The notes beneath the pieces are model-generated. The model was not told the DNA's origin and made no database searches. It was given only the letters and a program-made list of their open reading frames with translations. The translations under genes and the position numbers were made by a program. Shown piece by piece: positions 60,456-64,000 of a stretch of DNA of 64,000 bases. This DNA is from Methanospirillum stamsii. GTDB taxonomy: Archaea; Halobacteriota; Methanomicrobia; Methanomicrobiales; Methanospirillaceae. The DNA lies in NCBI RefSeq assembly GCF_046244385.1, contig NZ_CP176366.1:1550001-1614000 (forward strand). The letters are read 5' to 3'. Each line of letters opens with the position of its first letter. Positions within the stretch are counted from its first letter, which is position 1.

Positions 60456-63230
60456 CTACTCTATTATTATCGCCGGTTTGAAGGGCAGTGCAGAGCCTGC
60501 CTTCATATGTCGGCATTCATCTGATCTGATGACTTCTATCTCAAGATTTGTATCTTTTGAAAGAAATACCGATGCATTGGTGAATATTGAAAATTCATCA
60601 GGCTTGCTTTGAACAATCCGTTCCACAAGGTCAGAAGGAAGTTTGTGGAATAGGTTCGTGCACTGTTTAACTGCATCTGCAGCTTCCTTTCCACGGGCTT
60701 TAATATCCTCTTTCTGCATGACATCCCTGATTACATTCTTTTTATCCGTTGCTTCAGCGATGAGGGTCAGGATATCCCATTTCCATGATGGTGCAACAGA
60801 GATGGTAATCTTTCTTGGGGGGGTTTTCAGTATCCGGAGGATAGATTCGATATCTTCAATGGTCCGGACCAGGAGTTCCTCTGCAATTTCTGCAGACTGG
60901 TTTATCCTGGATGAATCCTGCTCCGGCCATGATGCAAAGGATACCAGGCCATCTGAAATGTCTTTCCAGAGATCTTCACAGGTAAAGGGGATAATTGGTG
61001 CAAGCAGTCTGACCCAGACAGAGGAGAGATATTTCATAGTCTCCCTCCCTCCGGTTTCCTGTCCGAGACGACGCCGGTACCACTTTATGTCAGATTCAAT
61101 TCCGAAGAATGATTCCTGGAGAGCCTGCCGTGTCTGGAAATTTTCCATGGCTTTTGTAACCATGCCGATGTGGTTTTGCATCCTGGATATGAGCCACTGG
61201 TCAATATCCGTTTCAGGACCATCTGATGCGAGGCTTTCTTTGATGGTTGCAACAAACCGTTCAATCTGTTTTCTTGTGGAAGAGACCAGATCATTTCTCC
61301 AGTCAAAGTCCTGCCAGGGTTCTCCTGAACCGATAAGAAACATCCTGACGGTATCTGCACCAAAATCGTTTATAGCGTCTTCGAGGAGGTAGACATTCCC
61401 CTTGGATGAGGACATCTTTGCCCCGTTTAACAGACCCATACCAAATACGACCATGCCATGCGGGAGGTATTCTTTTGGGAAGATGGTGCAGTGGTGGAAG
61501 AGCTGGAACGTCAGGTGGTTTGAGATGAGATCCTTTGCTGAAAACCTGAAGTTGTACGGGTACCAGTACTGGAATTCCTTTCTCATCCCATCAAGTCGTT
61601 CGCGTTCCGGAAGGTTCTCAGTCTCTTTACCAAGGAAGATATAATCAAAGACTTCCGGAGTCAGGAGGGCGGGGTCAATGTGTTTGATCCTGGATGCAAT
61701 GGTGTAATATGCCATGTAGATGGTCGAGTCAGAGAGCGGCTCAATGAGCCACTCCGGATCCCAGGGCATCCGGGTTCCAAGACCAATTCTCCGGGAACAG
61801 GCCCAGTCCTTGAGCCAGTCAACCGTCCGGTAAAATTCTGTTCTGACTTCAGCAGGGACCAGTTCCATGTTCTCTAACTGGTCTTTCACCTGTTGTTTCC
61901 AGGCAGGGTCACTGTATTCAAGGAACCACTGATCATGGAGGACTTTTACAAAAACGCGTGCTCCACACCGACAGACAACCGGGCGGGTATCAAACTCGTA
62001 CATGATCCCTGAATGGTGTTTTTCATTCAGGACCTCTGCGACTTCTTCGCGAGCAATCTTAACCGGTTTTCCTCCGTATTGCTCATACATCTTTCCGGTT
62101 GCATGCTCTGCAGAGTAAACCGTTTGCGTCAGTTCTTCAAGGTTCGGGTCGTCCTGGTTGATGATGTCGGCTTTTTCAACCGCTTCAACTGCCGGAAACT
62201 CTCCATATCCCTCAACTTTGATAAGTCCGACCGGTTTTATGTCGGTGTACTTCCCTTTCTGCTGCAGGTCACGAAGGGCGATGTAATCATATGGGGCATG
62301 TGCCGGGACACTCATGACCAGACCGGTTGCCATGTCCGGATCGACAAAGACTGCCGGGAGGATGGTGACTTCTCCACAGAACGGGTGGGAGACTTTTTTA
62401 TCAACGAGTTCTGTTCCGGGAATGGTTCCGATCTCTTTTACATCATGGTCCTGGAGTCCGATCTTCTCCATTGCCTCACGGGAGAGGATCCACTCTTTTC
62501 CGTCAACCTGGCACCGGACATAGGTAATTCCTGGGTTAACCCAGAGGTTGGTGACACCATAGATGGTTTCCGGCCGGAGAGTTGCACATGGAACAAAGGC
62601 ATCCCCATACGAGAACATGATAAGAGTAAACTTCTGGATCTCTGCTTTGTCTCCTTCGAGAAGGTCATGATCCCCAACCGGGTTTTCACACTGTGGACAA
62701 TACCTGACCGGATGTGCTCCTTTGTTTACATGGCCGGCTGCCCTGAGATGCTGCCACTGCCACTCGATGAATTTGCTGTAAGTCGGTTCAACGGTTGTAA
62801 ACCGGCGTGACCAGTCAATGGAGAGACCGGCACTTGTCATAACCCGTTCGTATTCGTTTGAAAAATGGTTGACAATGTTTAACGGGTCAGTGAAGGTATC
62901 GAGAACGTCCTGCGGGACCTTGTATAAATCCCGGTATAACTTAATTGCTGACTCATCCTTTCTGGCAATCCGCTTTGATATCCCGATAACCGGTGCTCCG
63001 GTTACATGGAATGCCATTGGGTAGAGGACTTCTCTTCCCCGCATCCGCCAGAACCGGGCAATGACATCAGGAACAATATAGGTCCGGCCATGGCCGACAT
63101 GCATTGCACCACTGGGATATGGATAAGCGACATTCAGGTAAAATTTTTCTTTGTCTGAAGGAGTAGCAATGAATACTCCTTCCCATTTTTTCCTGACAGA
63201 GGCCTCAAGAGCCTGTGTTTCTTCAGTCAT
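60456..63230 (-). CDS. leuS: Leucyl-tRNA synthetase
   Basis: 924 residues, class I synthetase of the archaeal/eukaryal LeuRS type. H-V-G-H (44-47), editing domain in the first half, the tRNA synthetase signature K-M-S-S-S near 606, then the anticodon-binding domain. Charges tRNA-Leu. GAGGTCATC precedes the ATG. It starts 9 bases after the COG1855 gene. Confidence 0.95.
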   Translation of the reverse strand: MTEETQALEASVRKKWEGVFIATPSDKEKFYLNVAYPYPSGAMHVGHGRTYIVPDVIARFWRMRGREVLYPMAFHVTGAPVIGISKRIARKDESAIKLYRDLYKVPQDVLDTFTDPLNIVNHFSNEYERVMTSAGLSIDWSRRFTTVEPTYSKFIEWQWQHLRAAGHVNKGAHPVRYCPQCENPVGDHDLLEGDKAEIQKFTLIMFSYGDAFVPCATLRPETIYGVTNLWVNPGITYVRCQVDGKEWILSREAMEKIGLQDHDVKEIGTIPGTELVDKKVSHPFCGEVTILPAVFVDPDMATGLVMSVPAHAPYDYIALRDLQQKGKYTDIKPVGLIKVEGYGEFPAVEAVEKADIINQDDPNLEELTQTVYSAEHATGKMYEQYGGKPVKIAREEVAEVLNEKHHSGIMYEFDTRPVVCRCGARVFVKVLHDQWFLEYSDPAWKQQVKDQLENMELVPAEVRTEFYRTVDWLKDWACSRRIGLGTRMPWDPEWLIEPLSDSTIYMAYYTIASRIKHIDPALLTPEVFDYIFLGKETENLPERERLDGMRKEFQYWYPYNFRFSAKDLISNHLTFQLFHHCTIFPKEYLPHGMVVFGMGLLNGAKMSSSKGNVYLLEDAINDFGADTVRMFLIGSGEPWQDFDWRNDLVSSTRKQIERFVATIKESLASDGPETDIDQWLISRMQNHIGMVTKAMENFQTRQALQESFFGIESDIKWYRRRLGQETGGRETMKYLSSVWVRLLAPIIPFTCEDLWKDISDGLVSFASWPEQDSSRINQSAEIAEELLVRTIEDIESILRILKTPPRKITISVAPSWKWDILTLIAEATDKKNVIRDVMQKEDIKARGKEAADAVKQCTNLFHKLPSDLVERIVQSKPDEFSIFTNASVFLSKDTNLEIEVIRSDECRHMKAGSALPFKPAIIIE

Positions 63231-63239
63231 ATGATGACC

Positions 63240-64000
63240 TCACACGGTTTTGAGCCTGATTGGCTCGCCTTCATTATAACGCCGTAACATTTCCTGGGCA
63301 ATAGTGCTGTTTTTAGCCAGGTGAATCTCTCCGGAATCATTGACGGTTGCGGTAAAGAGGTACTCCCTCCCCGCAAATACATCCACAATTTTACCCGTGT
63401 TGTCCGGAGAGATGATGGAGAGTTGTTTTTTGTCTATTCTGACCTGCAAACCATCTCCAAGAGTTAATTCTTCCCGTTCATTCTGATTCGGGGATGATGC
63501 CTTTACTTTCTTTGCAAGTTCAGAGCAGGGTCTGATATCAATGCCTACTCCTACTTTGTTAACAATTGCAGCAATATTTTTCCCGCCTTTTCCTATTGCC
63601 GCAGGAACGTCCCGATCATCAATATATACGACGGCTTTTGTTGCAGAGAGCATTTCAACGCTGACTTCCCCGCCGGTATATCTGCCTATTTCACGCTGGA
63701 TGTCCCGTTCAGTAATGGACCATGATGAGGTCTCTTCTTCTTCGTCTCCCTCATCTCCTTCATCTCCCTCTTCATCTTCTGAATTTTTCTCTTCAGGTTC
63801 TTCCGTCTCCGGCTCTGCAGTAAGTACAGTTTCAGATGGAGGAACATACTGTTCGGTATTGTCAGTCTGTTCTTCTTCTTCCTCTACCGGGAGAACGATG
63901 GTTTCGGTTCCGTACCTGAAGATTTCAAAGATGGGCTCATTGGTTTTTACATCCGAAACAGTTGTAACCGGTCGGATCTGCATCTCTGAATCAATACCTT
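63240..64000 (-). CDS. COG1855 PINc/PilT-type ATPase, C-terminal part (cut by window edge)
   Basis: The frame is open to the window end (G-I-D-S-E before the first Met), so the gene is partial. The visible part has an acidic low-complexity linker (E-E-E-E and repeated D-E-G). A KH-like RNA-binding domain follows (V-V-Y-I-D-D-R-D-V-P-A-A-I-G-K-G-G-K-N-I with the G-K-G-G loop), then a beta-rich end. In full-length relatives this follows a PIN domain and a PilT-like ATPase. A role in RNA or ribosome quality control has been suggested. Operonic with leuS. Confidence 0.85.
   Translation of the reverse strand, partial: GIDSEMQIRPVTTVSDVKTNEPIFEIFRYGTETIVLPVEEEEEQTDNTEQYVPPSETVLTAEPETEEPEEKNSEDEEGDEGDEGDEEEETSSWSITERDIQREIGRYTGGEVSVEMLSATKAVVYIDDRDVPAAIGKGGKNIAAIVNKVGVGIDIRPCSELAKKVKASSPNQNEREELTLGDGLQVRIDKKQLSIISPDNTGKIVDVFAGREYLFTATVNDSGEIHLAKNSTIAQEMLRRYNEGEPIRLKTV

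Overview
The window looks like a chromosomal piece of a methanogenic archaeon of the Methanomicrobiales, most likely Methanospirillum (M. hungatei-like). The reasons are archaeal RadA, an RPA-type single-strand binding protein, archaeal phosphoglycolate phosphatase, DUF5611, a COG1855 KH-domain protein, archaeal LeuRS, PKD/DUF2341 surface proteins, archaeal TATA boxes with GGAGGTGATC-type ribosome sites, and many Rpn-family (PD-(D/E)XK) genes. The species name is inference from general knowledge; no search was run.

The first two thirds (1-41 kb) are a mosaic accessory region. 1-9.4 kb holds a HicA-like toxin-antitoxin pair, a HicBA pair, a complete insertion sequence, and three direct copies of a chimeric module made of a broken pseG fragment followed by an rpn nuclease gene. 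A fourth copy lies inverted at 33.9-35.6 kb. The third and fourth copies therefore bracket about 25 kb as long inverted repeats. 9.4-19.9 kb is a surface-glycan locus: a SpsF-aldo/keto reductase fusion, an SDR, PseG-PseH, a formyltransferase and PseI (pseudaminic-acid-type sugar synthesis). A carrier-protein cassette follows: AcpS, ACP, an AMP-forming ligase, a FabG-like SDR, an AAC(3)-like acyltransferase and a DUF4910 protein. A 10-G tract lies where PseG-PseH and the formyltransferase overlap. Only broken 5' pieces of the cytidylyltransferase gene pseF are present, at the inner edges of the two inverted repeats.

19.9-32.3 kb holds an IS4/IS1634-like element and a minus-strand surface pair. 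One gene encodes a secreted protein that combines a papain-like and a subtilisin-like protease domain. The other is a giant protein of about 2,370 residues built from nearly identical 1,179-bp tandem repeats (DUF2341, LamG-like, PKD). 32.4-40.8 kb is a graveyard: a frameshifted HEPN gene beside an intact MNT nucleotidyltransferase, pieces of a second Rpn subfamily, an IS66 remnant, a VapBC pair with a truncated toxin, a frameshifted DUF3782 nuclease, and an acylphosphatase-coiled-coil protein encoded partly by a 21-bp minisatellite.

From 41 kb on the window is ordinary core chromosome: a chemoreceptor, dapL-lysA-rpa, radA (with a duplicated N-terminal HhH domain), pgp, a PRC-barrel protein, a solitary DNA methyltransferase coupled to an HTH-CBS protein, two TPR proteins, the GTPase Nog1, a four-gene YIP1/COG1361/ABC-exporter operon, a DUF2178-XRE pair behind a nested dyad, CorA, DUF5611, leuS and the end of a COG1855 gene cut by the window edge.

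The best candidates for something new are: the rpn family with an in-frame internal start and varying C-terminal repeats; the 25-kb region framed by inverted pseG-rpn modules; the poly-G switch candidate in the sugar operon; the ACP-dependent acyl cassette; and the dual-protease protein.
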